DNA of 51,577 nucleotides from Candidatus Dichloromethanomonas elyunquensis (GTDB lineage: Bacteria > Bacillota > Desulfitobacteriia > Desulfitobacteriales > Syntrophobotulaceae). A model generated the notes under the pieces. That model saw only the letters and a list, made by a program, of their open reading frames with translations, was not told the origin of the DNA and searched no databases. A program made the translations under genes and the position numbers. The stretch spans positions 1-51,577 of the forward strand of contig LNDB01000016.1 of the NCBI GenBank assembly GCA_001515265.1. The letters are read 5' to 3'. Shown piece after piece: positions 45,779-51,577 of this stretch (its first letter is position 1; every line of letters starts with the position of its first letter).

Positions 45779-45831
45779 AAAATATCTTCCTTCCCCAGTT
45801 AATAATAAAAATTATTCCTTCTTGATTCTCC

Positions 45832-46151
45832 GTGATGAAATTTTACTTGGAAGAGTATGAAATAGGACACCAATTGAGGCAGATCACAAAAGAATATATC
45901 GAATACAGGAAGGAGAACCTAACTTCATCCGAGAAAATTATTGTCTTGATAGATGGGGCCACCATAAAGATGCGGTATATTGAACCGTCACTGCCGGTTG
46001 ACAAGGTGACGGTTCGTTTGCTCTTTATGGTGGATTCCACCAGGCGTAAACGGGCTGAAAATCAAAGGAATTGCAGCCCTGCATCATGTGTTTAAGTATT
46101 ATGCTGAGGTTTATACCCCTTTCATCCGTGTTCTGATTACACGTTGCACAT
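45832..46151 (+). pseudogene. Decayed gene fragment, function not recognised
   Basis: A frame from 45832 reads MMKFYLEEYEIGHQLRQITK and continues protein-like to about 46034. It then loses character, while the neighbouring frame becomes protein-like from about 46038 (GLKIKGIAALHHVFKYYAEV and on to LITR near 46142). A single base change near 46036 would join the two, so this looks like a frameshifted remnant whose 3' end runs into rdhK from the opposite strand. I cannot name the parent. It is the only plus-strand coding trace between 41.2 kb and the window end. Confidence 0.4.
45982..46015. repeat. 10-bp perfect inverted repeat in the decayed fragment
   Basis: GAACCGTCAC (45982-45991) and GTGACGGTTC (46006-46015) with 14 bases between. 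Neither flank is U-rich enough for a clear terminator. It may be a remnant stem-loop or a protein-binding dyad between the convergent fragment and rdhK. Confidence 0.65.
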
Positions 46152-46841
46152 TCAACATTCGATACATTCGTTCATTAAATCCTTTAAACGTGTTACATCA
46201 GACACAATGATCTTATTCGAGGTTTTACGTAAAACATTCGCTTTCTTTAGACTTCCAAAAATTTTACTAATTGTTACATGGTGTACTCCTGTTATTTCCG
46301 AAATAGCCTTTTGAGGCAGTTTCATATTGATTTCGTAGACGTTATCAACCAACTTCCCTTTAGTAAGACAAAGATTATAAAGAAATCGCAGAACGCGCGC
46401 CGATGAATTATAAAGAGCCATCTCCTTGGCTTCGCGCATGAAATAACCGCATTTTGACGCATAGCTGGTAATGAATTCACAAAGTACTTCTTTATCCTTT
46501 TGAAATACTTCAAGGAGTCGTTCTTTAGCAAAGAAACATACCGTGCTTTTTTCTTCGGAAACGACATGAACATAACAATCGTCAACCTGGAATAATCTAT
46601 CGGCAAAGGTGTAAGGATCAGCATAAAACATTAATTTTTGCCTTCCGTCATCATTTAAAAAGTTGATACTTAGTCTTCCGGAAACCACATAGATGATTCT
46701 GTCAATTTTTTCTCCAGGCAAAACAACGGAATCTCTTCGTTCGTAATTACGGATCATTCCCAAATCAGTATAATTTTTTAACTTCTTAATCGGGTAAAAA
46801 TTACCCGGTAGAACATAGTAATTCGCAAAAAGTTTTTCCAT
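46152..46841 (-). CDS. rdhK: CprK-type Crp/Fnr regulator of organohalide respiration
   Basis: Transcription factor that in Desulfitobacterium binds halogenated ligands and activates dehalogenase genes. The 229-residue protein has an N-terminal cNMP-like sensor (FYPIKKLKNYTDLGMIRNYERRDSVVLPGE-like start) and a winged HTH at about 179-203 whose recognition helix ITGVHHVTISKIFGSLK closely resembles the CprK ITGVHHVTVSR as I remember it. This predicts a TTAAT-N4-ATTAA-type target. There are seven cysteines (89, 102, 121, 131, 158, 226, 229), so redox control is possible. ATG 46841 follows GGAG at 9 bases; that ribosome site is part of the duplicated yisL unit. Confidence 0.88.
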   Translation of the reverse strand: MEKLFANYYVLPGNFYPIKKLKNYTDLGMIRNYERRDSVVLPGEKIDRIIYVVSGRLSINFLNDDGRQKLMFYADPYTFADRLFQVDDCYVHVVSEEKSTVCFFAKERLLEVFQKDKEVLCEFITSYASKCGYFMREAKEMALYNSSARVLRFLYNLCLTKGKLVDNVYEINMKLPQKAISEITGVHHVTISKIFGSLKKANVLRKTSNKIIVSDVTRLKDLMNECIEC

Positions 46842-46935
46842 ATTTCATGTCTCCTGAAGATCCTTAAAACAAATGGATATTACTTTTACTCCGTTAGGAC
46901 GTATTTCCGGATAACTAGTTACATTTTATAATTAA

Positions 46936-47283
46936 TTAGATGCAGACAAAAGCCAATGTTAAACCTACGGCGGCAATTAAAACAAATAATCCCCAATAAA
47001 GTTTATTGGACCGGTTCTTTGTAAGTTGGATCATCACCCAAAAGAGTGCGAAACCGCCGATGCTCTTGATCAACAAGGGAAGACTAAAATTAACAAGTGT
47101 CCATACATAGCATCCTGTTAATACGGTGAACACAAAGACAACATACATGGTTTTACGGAGTTTCGTTTTTAGGTCTTGATTATCACTAAAAGTAGCAACA
47201 AAAAATAATACCAAGAGCACAGAGGCAACCAGAAAATGCCAGGGAGTATGATTCATTATTTGTACAGGACCTAGCGTTATCAA
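46936..47283 (-). CDS. YisL-like (DUF1516) membrane protein, copy A
   Basis: A 115-residue protein with four hydrophobic segments (near 15-30, 44-60, 66-85, 94-113) resembling Bacillus YisL/DUF1516, whose function is unknown. It begins at TTG 47283, six bases after AGGAGGG. It differs from copy B at four positions only (residues 13, 45, 47 and 114: Thr, Thr, Tyr and Cys here). It lies directly upstream of rdhK in transcription order. A YisL pair inside an rdh locus is not something I know of. Confidence 0.75.
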   Translation of the reverse strand: MITLGPVQIMNHTPWHFLVASVLLVLFFVATFSDNQDLKTKLRKTMYVVFVFTVLTGCYVWTLVNFSLPLLIKSIGGFALFWVMIQLTKNRSNKLYWGLFVLIAAVGLTLAFVCI

Positions 47284-47390
47284 AGAAAATCCCTCCTAAA
47301 TTAAAATTATTTTATGTCTCCTGAATATCCTTAAAACAAATGGATATTACTTTTACTCCGTTAGGAGTGAGTTGTTCGTTGGACAGTTGT

Positions 47391-47738
47391 TTAAATGTAG
47401 ACAAAAGCCAATGTTAAACCTACGGCGGCAATTAAAACAAATAACCCCCAATAAAGTTTATTGGACCGGTTCTTTGTAAGTTGGATCATTACCCAAAAGA
47501 GTGCGAAACCGCCAATGCTCTTGATCAACAACGGAAGGCTAAAATTAACAAGTGTCCATACATAGCATCCCGTTAAAACGGTAAACACAAAGACAACATG
47601 CATGATTTTACGGAGTTTCGTTTTCAGGTCTTGATTATCACTAAAAGTAGCGACAAAAAACAATACCAAGAGTACAGAGGCAACCAGAAAATGCCAGGGA
47701 GCATGATTCATTATTTGTACAGGACCTAGAGTTATCAA
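47391..47738 (-). CDS. YisL-like (DUF1516) membrane protein, copy B
   Basis: The sister copy: 115 residues, TTG start at 47738 after AGGAGGG, with Ala, Ile, His and Tyr at the four differing positions. Both frames are intact and the membrane segments are unchanged, so both copies are probably functional. It is the first of the pair to be transcribed, downstream of a dehalobox-like site at 47870-47883 and a 10-bp stem-loop at 47803-47840. Confidence 0.75.
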   Translation of the reverse strand: MITLGPVQIMNHAPWHFLVASVLLVLFFVATFSDNQDLKTKLRKIMHVVFVFTVLTGCYVWTLVNFSLPLLIKSIGGFALFWVMIQLTKNRSNKLYWGLFVLIAAVGLTLAFVYI

Positions 47739-47802
47739 AGAAAATCCCTCCTAAAATAAAATTCTAATTTAGTTTAAGGTGATTAATGTTTCTAAGGCTG
47801 TA

Positions 47803-47840
47803 AAGTTTTTAACAATTTATAAAGAAATCTTTAAAAACTT
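47803..47840. repeat. Stem-loop between the 34-codon gene and yisL copy B
   Basis: AAGTTTTTAA (47803-47812) and TTAAAAACTT (47831-47840) form a perfect 10-bp AT-rich stem around 18 bases. It may end the rdhABC transcript or lie in the yisL leader. Confidence 0.55.
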
Positions 47841-47869
47841 ACGTTATTAGGAAAATAAAGTGGAGTCGC

Positions 47870-47883
47870 TTGAATTGAATTAA
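47870..47883 (-). promoter_or_regulatory. Candidate dehalobox upstream of the yisL pair and rdhK
   Basis: On the minus strand TTAATTCAATTCAA matches the CprK consensus TTAAT-N4-ATTAA at 8 of 10 positions (left half perfect). A -10-like TAATAA lies at about 47844-47849, roughly the class II spacing. It is the best such site found in the locus, but AT-rich DNA gives chance matches. Confidence 0.4.
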
Positions 47884-47914
47884 CTCACATCCCAATAAGA
47901 AGACCGCTTCGGAG

Positions 47915-48019
47915 TCACCGACTGAGATATATTTGAAACATATTAACCACAATCAGTAGAACAATGCTGCTAATTAACACCAAGAACACAACATCTTTAA
48001 GATTCATCTTTACATTCAT
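47915..48019 (-). CDS. 34-residue single-pass membrane peptide coupled to rdhC
   Basis: The rdhC stop TGA (48020-48022) is followed at once by ATG 48019, and GATGAGGTG just before it can act as ribosome site, so translation is probably coupled to rdhC. The peptide MNVKMNLKDVVFLVLISSIVLLIVVNMFQIYLSR-type sequence has a basic N-terminus, one hydrophobic helix of about 18 residues and a short polar end, i.e. a single-span membrane peptide with the N-terminus inside. No family is recognised. Confidence 0.6.
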   Translation of the reverse strand: MNVKMNLKDVVFLVLISSIVLLIVVNMFQIYLSR

Positions 48020-49246
48020 TCAACGCACCTCATCCTTCAGTGTTGCGTCCGTTTCAAGAACTGTTGTCTTTTTATTAATCATTTTATTAATGTTAAGACT
48101 TCTTAATCTTATAATAAATTCATTAAAGACCATGCCCGGACAAAAAAAGTGACACCAGAATCTCCTGATTAGAAGTGATGGAAAGAGTACTAAGGGTAAA
48201 ATGATCCATGCGATGCCAAAACCTTGCAGCCCAAATAAAGTCGAATAAGGCTCATAACCGGCCAAGCCAGGTGATTGAAACAAGATAGACGCCAATAATG
48301 CAAAATAAACCAAGGCATATTTAATCTTAGCGGCATTTGTTTCTATTTTTTTATTACAGCACTTAAAACTGCCTCCACCAAGCTTACTTAAAATTTCCTG
48401 CAAAGCACCAAAGGGACAAAGCCAGTAGCAATAGAGGTTCCTGCCGACCACAAAAGTAATAATCGGAATACCGACCATCACAATATACCAGGCCAGGTTT
48501 TCCCGAATGGAAGGGAAATTACCCATTAATAGCGCCGCTACGTTAGCCAGAGAAAAAGGTGTGTTATATTTAAAGCCGATAAAGATTAGACTGCCTATTA
48601 AGGTTACCCATCTTATTTTTTTGCTTTTTAATACAATCCCAATTAACATTAAAATAACGAGCAGCAGGACAATGATCTCTTTTGCCCCAAACTTAAAAGC
48701 AGCTTCCTCTTCCAAAACATCCGATTTGAACTCCGTTCTTGCCACAGCGTGACTTCCCTGGGAGATTGCTTTAGCTATTCCGCGGGATGTATAAGTTGCG
48801 CCAGAAACACGATCAATATCTTTTTCAATGCTTAATGGCTCCGTAATGTCTTTGCCAATAAATCGTTTAAGATAGTCGCGACTTAACACTGTCTGAACAA
48901 AGGAAGGCGTATCTTTATAATTTACAAGAACTGTTTTTTGGATTTTCCCTTCCAAATCAATTCCTGTAGCCATCTGAATCGGGCCGCTGTAACCTACTGC
49001 CCGGTCAATAACTACATAGCCGACCCTTTGCGTCTTTCCATCTCTTCCTTGGACTATTCCCTCATATATCAGAGGAGAAGACGTAACCTTTTGGAAGGAC
49101 TGGGCTTGAGGAAGGACTTCTTTGGCAAAGGGCAGCAAATCTTGTTCGGGCAACACCCAACTAACAAATAAGGAAATGACGAATATCAGTGCAGCAATGA
49201 TCTTAATAACCTTTTTCGTTTTATCCGTTACTCTTTTGTTAATCAT
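48020..49246 (-). CDS. rdhC: RdhC: flavinylated NosR/CprC-like membrane protein
   Basis: Membrane flavoprotein found in rdh operons, thought to support maturation of RdhA or electron transfer. The 408-residue protein has an N-terminal membrane segment (about 13-31), an outer FMN-binding domain with the flavinylation motif DRVSGATYT (Thr at about 153), and five further membrane segments from about 190. Two incomplete cluster motifs C-x3-C-P follow: CYWLCP (273-277) and CHFFCP (365-369). This set is the CprC/RdhC pattern. Its start lies 188 bp after rdhB with a stem-loop between. It is followed directly by the 34-codon gene. Confidence 0.9.
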   Translation of the reverse strand: MINKRVTDKTKKVIKIIAALIFVISLFVSWVLPEQDLLPFAKEVLPQAQSFQKVTSSPLIYEGIVQGRDGKTQRVGYVVIDRAVGYSGPIQMATGIDLEGKIQKTVLVNYKDTPSFVQTVLSRDYLKRFIGKDITEPLSIEKDIDRVSGATYTSRGIAKAISQGSHAVARTEFKSDVLEEEAAFKFGAKEIIVLLLVILMLIGIVLKSKKIRWVTLIGSLIFIGFKYNTPFSLANVAALLMGNFPSIRENLAWYIVMVGIPIITFVVGRNLYCYWLCPFGALQEILSKLGGGSFKCCNKKIETNAAKIKYALVYFALLASILFQSPGLAGYEPYSTLFGLQGFGIAWIILPLVLFPSLLIRRFWCHFFCPGMVFNEFIIRLRSLNINKMINKKTTVLETDATLKDEVR

Positions 49247-49331
49247 AGTGACCTTACCCTATCTTTTTGCCAAATCAATGTTCGTCTGCCTGGGTTTACG
49301 ATAATATCTGCTGGATATCTATAAATTCATG

Positions 49332-49357
49332 GAAGAGGGAGGCACTCCTCCCCCTTC
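49332..49357 (-). other. Strong stem-loop between rdhB and rdhC
   Basis: Eleven base pairs, GAAGGGGGAGG/CCTCCCTCTTC on the minus strand with one G-U, close an AGTG loop. No T run follows, so it is not a standard terminator. It may stabilise or cut the rdhAB message, giving more RdhA/RdhB than RdhC. A TATAAT-like box near 49390-49395 could give rdhC its own start. Confidence 0.65.
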
Positions 49358-49434
49358 GTTCCAATAAAACTTTTACTATTAAAACCGATTATAATAGCTG
49401 AATTACCAAGTACATCTTTACAATATTTAGGGTT

Positions 49435-49752
49435 TTATGCACTCTGACTGATGTTATCAGCCTGACTTTTTTTAGATGCAGGAATTCCTTTTATAATCAC
49501 TATCCTGGTTAGCGCTCCGATAACAACTGTAATAACCCCAAACATAAGAATACCTACTACCGCAGCTTGAGGAGCACCCTCTAACATGCAGCTCCATGCC
49601 CAAGCAATCGTAAACAATAAAGCCGCAAAACTTAAGGCAATTCCTACCCAGCCCAGCCAGGTAACAGAATATTTCGTCTTCTTTCTCCAATCGTTACCAA
49701 CCCAAGCTGCACTGGCAACTAACAATCCCAGAACAAAAGTCATCAGGTCCAT
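49435..49752 (-). CDS. rdhB: RdhB: membrane anchor of the reductive dehalogenase
   Basis: A 105-residue integral membrane protein predicted to hold the exported RdhA at the outer face of the membrane. Three hydrophobic segments lie near residues 4-17, 33-53 and 63-86, with a loop WSCMLEGAPQAAVVG that matches the conserved RdhB pattern with its glutamate. The length is usual. It starts 15 bp after the rdhA stop with AAGGAGG, so both are one message. Confidence 0.92.
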   Translation of the reverse strand: MDLMTFVLGLLVASAAWVGNDWRKKTKYSVTWLGWVGIALSFAALLFTIAWAWSCMLEGAPQAAVVGILMFGVITVVIGALTRIVIIKGIPASKKSQADNISQSA

Positions 49753-49767
49753 TTTGCTACCTCCTTT

Positions 49768-51177
49768 CTATTCCTTCCACCAATCTGCTATCGCTTGTTT
49801 GTCGTACGGCTTTCCGTATCCAAAAATATCATCCATCGTTTTCATCACCGGTGTAATACCCGGTGTCCCCGCGAGACTCTTAATTAAGTTATGATGCCAG
49901 GTATCCGGCTTATTATACGGACAAACATCTTGACAAACTCCGCAGCATGATCTGTTCTCCACCCAGAATGTAAAGCACTTCACCGGGTCGACATACCATC
50001 TCTTGATTCCCGTATTTTGCATTTCCCCACAAGGTGCATCAACGGTAGGATCACCATAGCTAAGAGCTTGAGGAGGGCATAGTTCGGCGCATTTTTTGCA
50101 GGTCATGCAAAATTCCTTTACGCCGAAGGAAATAGGTTTCGCGTCATTTAAAGGCATATCGGTAAATACTGCACAAAGTCTGACATTTGGGCCATAGTCG
50201 GGCGAAATCATGATTCCCATCCTGCTGTGTTCCCCCAAGCCTGCCTGAATCGCTATCGGGACAATTAATGCCGTGTCAGCTGCAATCGGAATCGCATGAT
50301 ATCCCAGATCTCTAATAAACGTGGCTAAACCAAATGCAATAATACCAGTATCGATATAACTTTTCCCATATGCACTCGATCCTAAAAAGGATGGGGCACA
50401 TTTGAGTGATTCTATATCCTGCGGAATAACCGCTACTACTACGTGCTTGGGTTCAAACCCAAAATCTGTCGGGATGAGTTTAAACTCCTCGCCGCCCTCT
50501 GGCGTTTTAACAAAGGCAAAGGTTTCCGTCATAAGCCAACGTTCATCGAAAGGCGCTATTCCCGCTTTAGCGGCGCCAAAAAATTTAGCCATTCTTTTTA
50601 CACCCATTGTTCCTTCATCGGCGTCTTTGACACCGGGGGAATGAATATTTCTCTCCGGATCGCCCCACTGAAAGTTCTTATTGGGTATTGTGGGATGCCA
50701 TTCAAAAAGTCCTTTATTGGCTATGCAGGCGCTGTTTTCCCCATTGATATAATAATCAACGCAAAAGCTTGCACGAGCGGCCGCCCCGTCAAGTACGGTA
50801 AAACCAGGTTCGCCATTCGTGTCAAAACCATTCCATCTGCGTGCAGCAAAGCTCCCTACAAGATCTGCGGATCTTTTTACTCCCGAAAAAGCCTCGCCAA
50901 ATATACTCCTTGGATTGGTAAACCGTTTGTAGTCCGCCGGGATGTCAAAGGGCAGCGCGTCCAGTTCCTTGATCGTTCCCGCGAAGACCTGTTTGGGAGC
51001 GATGAGCGACTTCCCTGTCAATGCAGTCGTCGCAGCGGCGATTGCAACCCCCGAAGAAGCTCCCGCTCCAAATTTAAGGAATTGTCTGCGATTAATTTTT
51101 GCTGCCGGCTTATCGCTCTTGGATTTTTTCTTGTCCATTGTTACCGGCTCGTCATTGTTGTATTTTTCTTCTGCCAT
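49768..51177 (-). CDS. rdhA: Reductive dehalogenase catalytic subunit, CfrA/DcrA-like
   Basis: Corrinoid and iron-sulfur enzyme, terminal reductase of organohalide respiration on the outer membrane face. The 469-residue precursor has a Tat signal with RRQFLK at 30-35 and a hydrophobic h-region to about 60. The B12-binding core includes GEHSRMGIMISPDYG near 315-330. Two cluster motifs follow: C-x2-C-x2-C-x3-C-P at 357, 360, 363 and 367, and a second set around 401, 411/412, 415 and 419. As remembered, IKRWYVDPVKC, MDDIFGYGK and AIADWWK closely resemble CfrA/DcrA/CtrA, which dechlorinate chloroform and chloroethanes. The substrate is therefore a guess. Confidence 0.93.
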   Translation of the reverse strand: MAEEKYNNDEPVTMDKKKSKSDKPAAKINRRQFLKFGAGASSGVAIAAATTALTGKSLIAPKQVFAGTIKELDALPFDIPADYKRFTNPRSIFGEAFSGVKRSADLVGSFAARRWNGFDTNGEPGFTVLDGAAARASFCVDYYINGENSACIANKGLFEWHPTIPNKNFQWGDPERNIHSPGVKDADEGTMGVKRMAKFFGAAKAGIAPFDERWLMTETFAFVKTPEGGEEFKLIPTDFGFEPKHVVVAVIPQDIESLKCAPSFLGSSAYGKSYIDTGIIAFGLATFIRDLGYHAIPIAADTALIVPIAIQAGLGEHSRMGIMISPDYGPNVRLCAVFTDMPLNDAKPISFGVKEFCMTCKKCAELCPPQALSYGDPTVDAPCGEMQNTGIKRWYVDPVKCFTFWVENRSCCGVCQDVCPYNKPDTWHHNLIKSLAGTPGITPVMKTMDDIFGYGKPYDKQAIADWWKE

Positions 51178-51577
51178 AACTTAACCCTCCTTTTTCTGAA
51201 TATTATATAAAAAAATAACTATTTCGTCTTTGGCGCAAACAACGTATTAATAGTATTTGTAATCACTATTTTTATGTAGCCTATGCAACAAAAAATGGCA
51301 CTATTGCGCCAAAAGTAAGTGCCCGATATAAAACTCTAAAATGTTTCTTCAAAGCTGTGTTGTTCATAAATCTTACGGGAAAACAATATTTTTTTTCCGT
51401 GTTTTTTAATAATTCCCCGCGTTAATTTTACAGCATAGCCAAATATAGAATCACCTGAATCCCTTATGGCACAAGACTTTAAGGGATAATTTTTTGTCTA
51501 TTTTTATCATTTATATGTAGCACAATTTGGCACAATATGGTATAATTAAGGTGTCTTTGCTGAATCTAAATATGGGG
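51178..51577 (-). promoter_or_regulatory. Control region upstream of rdhA with repeated TGGC-CAA elements
   Basis: No gene is seen here. On the minus strand a TATAAT -10 lies at 51202-51207 without a good -35. TTTGGCGCAA at 51229-51238 covers the -35 site and has an exact inverted copy at 51304-51313, centres 75 bp apart. Related elements: ATGGCAC (51295-51301), ATGGCACAAG (51466-51475) and the 10-bp-spaced GCACAAT pair (51520-51536). A plus-strand TATAAT occurs at 51541. No site matching TTAAT-N4-ATTAA better than 7 of 10 was found. Confidence 0.5.

Larger units (their letters stand above)
46849..47756. repeat. Tandem duplication of a ~455-465 bp yisL unit
   Basis: Bases 46849-47303 and 47314-47759 are highly similar: a ~58-bp block starting TGTCTCCTGAA, about 30 diverged bases, a 345-bp coding part and the ribosome site AGGAGGGATTTTC. 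Offset is 465 bp for the first block and 455 bp for the coding part. The first block holds the rdhK ribosome site, showing that the unit copied was yisL plus its junction with rdhK. Confidence 0.92.

Noticed and set aside
47964-48152. 62-codon plus-strand frame overlapping the rdhC end
   Set aside because: Antisense to the rdhC C-terminus and the 34-codon gene; no ribosome site.
50443-51210. 255-codon plus-strand open frame opposite rdhA
   Set aside because: It is antisense to rdhA, lacks a ribosome site and shows no protein family pattern; the rdhA frame has all catalytic motifs.
51240-51260. Dehalobox in the rdhA promoter
   Set aside because: ATTAAT occurs, but the partner half-site matches only two of five bases and the distance to the -10 box is not that of a CprK class II site.
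51295-51546. Sigma-54 promoters at the TGGCAC sequences
   Set aside because: None has a TTGC element at the required distance, so the -24/-12 pattern is not met.
1-51577. CRISPR arrays, tRNA/rRNA genes, insertion sequences and prophage genes
   Set aside because: No regularly spaced repeats, cloverleaf-like or rRNA segments, intact transposases or phage genes were seen; tRNAs were searched by eye only, so a missed one is possible.

Overview
The window looks like the chromosome of a low-GC, spore-forming, anaerobic Gram-positive bacterium of the Dehalobacter/Desulfitobacterium type (Peptococcaceae sensu lato). Supporting evidence: Firmicutes-type T-box leaders on pheST and thrS, an L20 leader on infC-rpmI-rplT, a ytxC sporulation gene beside thrS as in Bacillus, a KtrAB potassium system and, at the right end, a complete organohalide-respiration locus. 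Assignments rest on reading the translated sequences and remembered families; no database search was run.

Layout. 1-4.8 kb: end of an unknown gene, tyrS, a class A penicillin-binding protein and a cupin. 4.9-12.5 kb (minus): mutS2, a U32-family protein, a phosphatase-superfamily metalloenzyme, a UPF0210 protein and an ACT-domain protein, then a probable structured small RNA. 12.9-19.5 kb (minus): zapA, pheT, pheS with a Phe T-box, a small YqzL-like gene overlapping that T-box, an RNA methyltransferase, and infC-rpmI-rplT with an L20 leader. 19.7-27.9 kb: ktrB-ktrA, a BMP-type lipoprotein, yhaM, thrS with a Thr T-box, ytxC and a membrane-tethered sensor-like protein. 28-31.3 kb: a YkvI-like transporter, a CzrA-like ArsR repressor behind a 54-bp perfect palindrome, and thiC under a TPP riboswitch. 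31.3-41.2 kb: sugar-phosphate genes (pgcA, glk, pgi), a cyclase-family hydrolase, a diguanylate cyclase, hcp behind an HcpR-like box, and a GH1 glycosidase. 41.2-44 kb: GNAT, speE and a PLP-dependent arginine/lysine/ornithine decarboxylase.

44-51.6 kb (all minus) is the accessory region of most interest. Reading in transcription order: rdhA (resembling the CfrA/DcrA chloroalkane dehalogenase group), rdhB membrane anchor, rdhC flavoprotein, a 34-codon membrane peptide starting immediately after the rdhC stop, two nearly identical tandem YisL-like membrane proteins, a CprK-type regulator (rdhK), a decayed gene, a sulfide:quinone-oxidoreductase-like flavoprotein and a 41-codon basic/hydrophobic peptide. 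A working model is that RdhK senses an organohalide and controls the cluster, RdhA is exported by Tat and held by RdhB, and RdhC plus perhaps the small membrane proteins and the SQR-like flavoprotein support electron transfer at the membrane. The small peptides, the YisL duplication and the repeated TGGC-CAA elements upstream of rdhA are the least explained parts.
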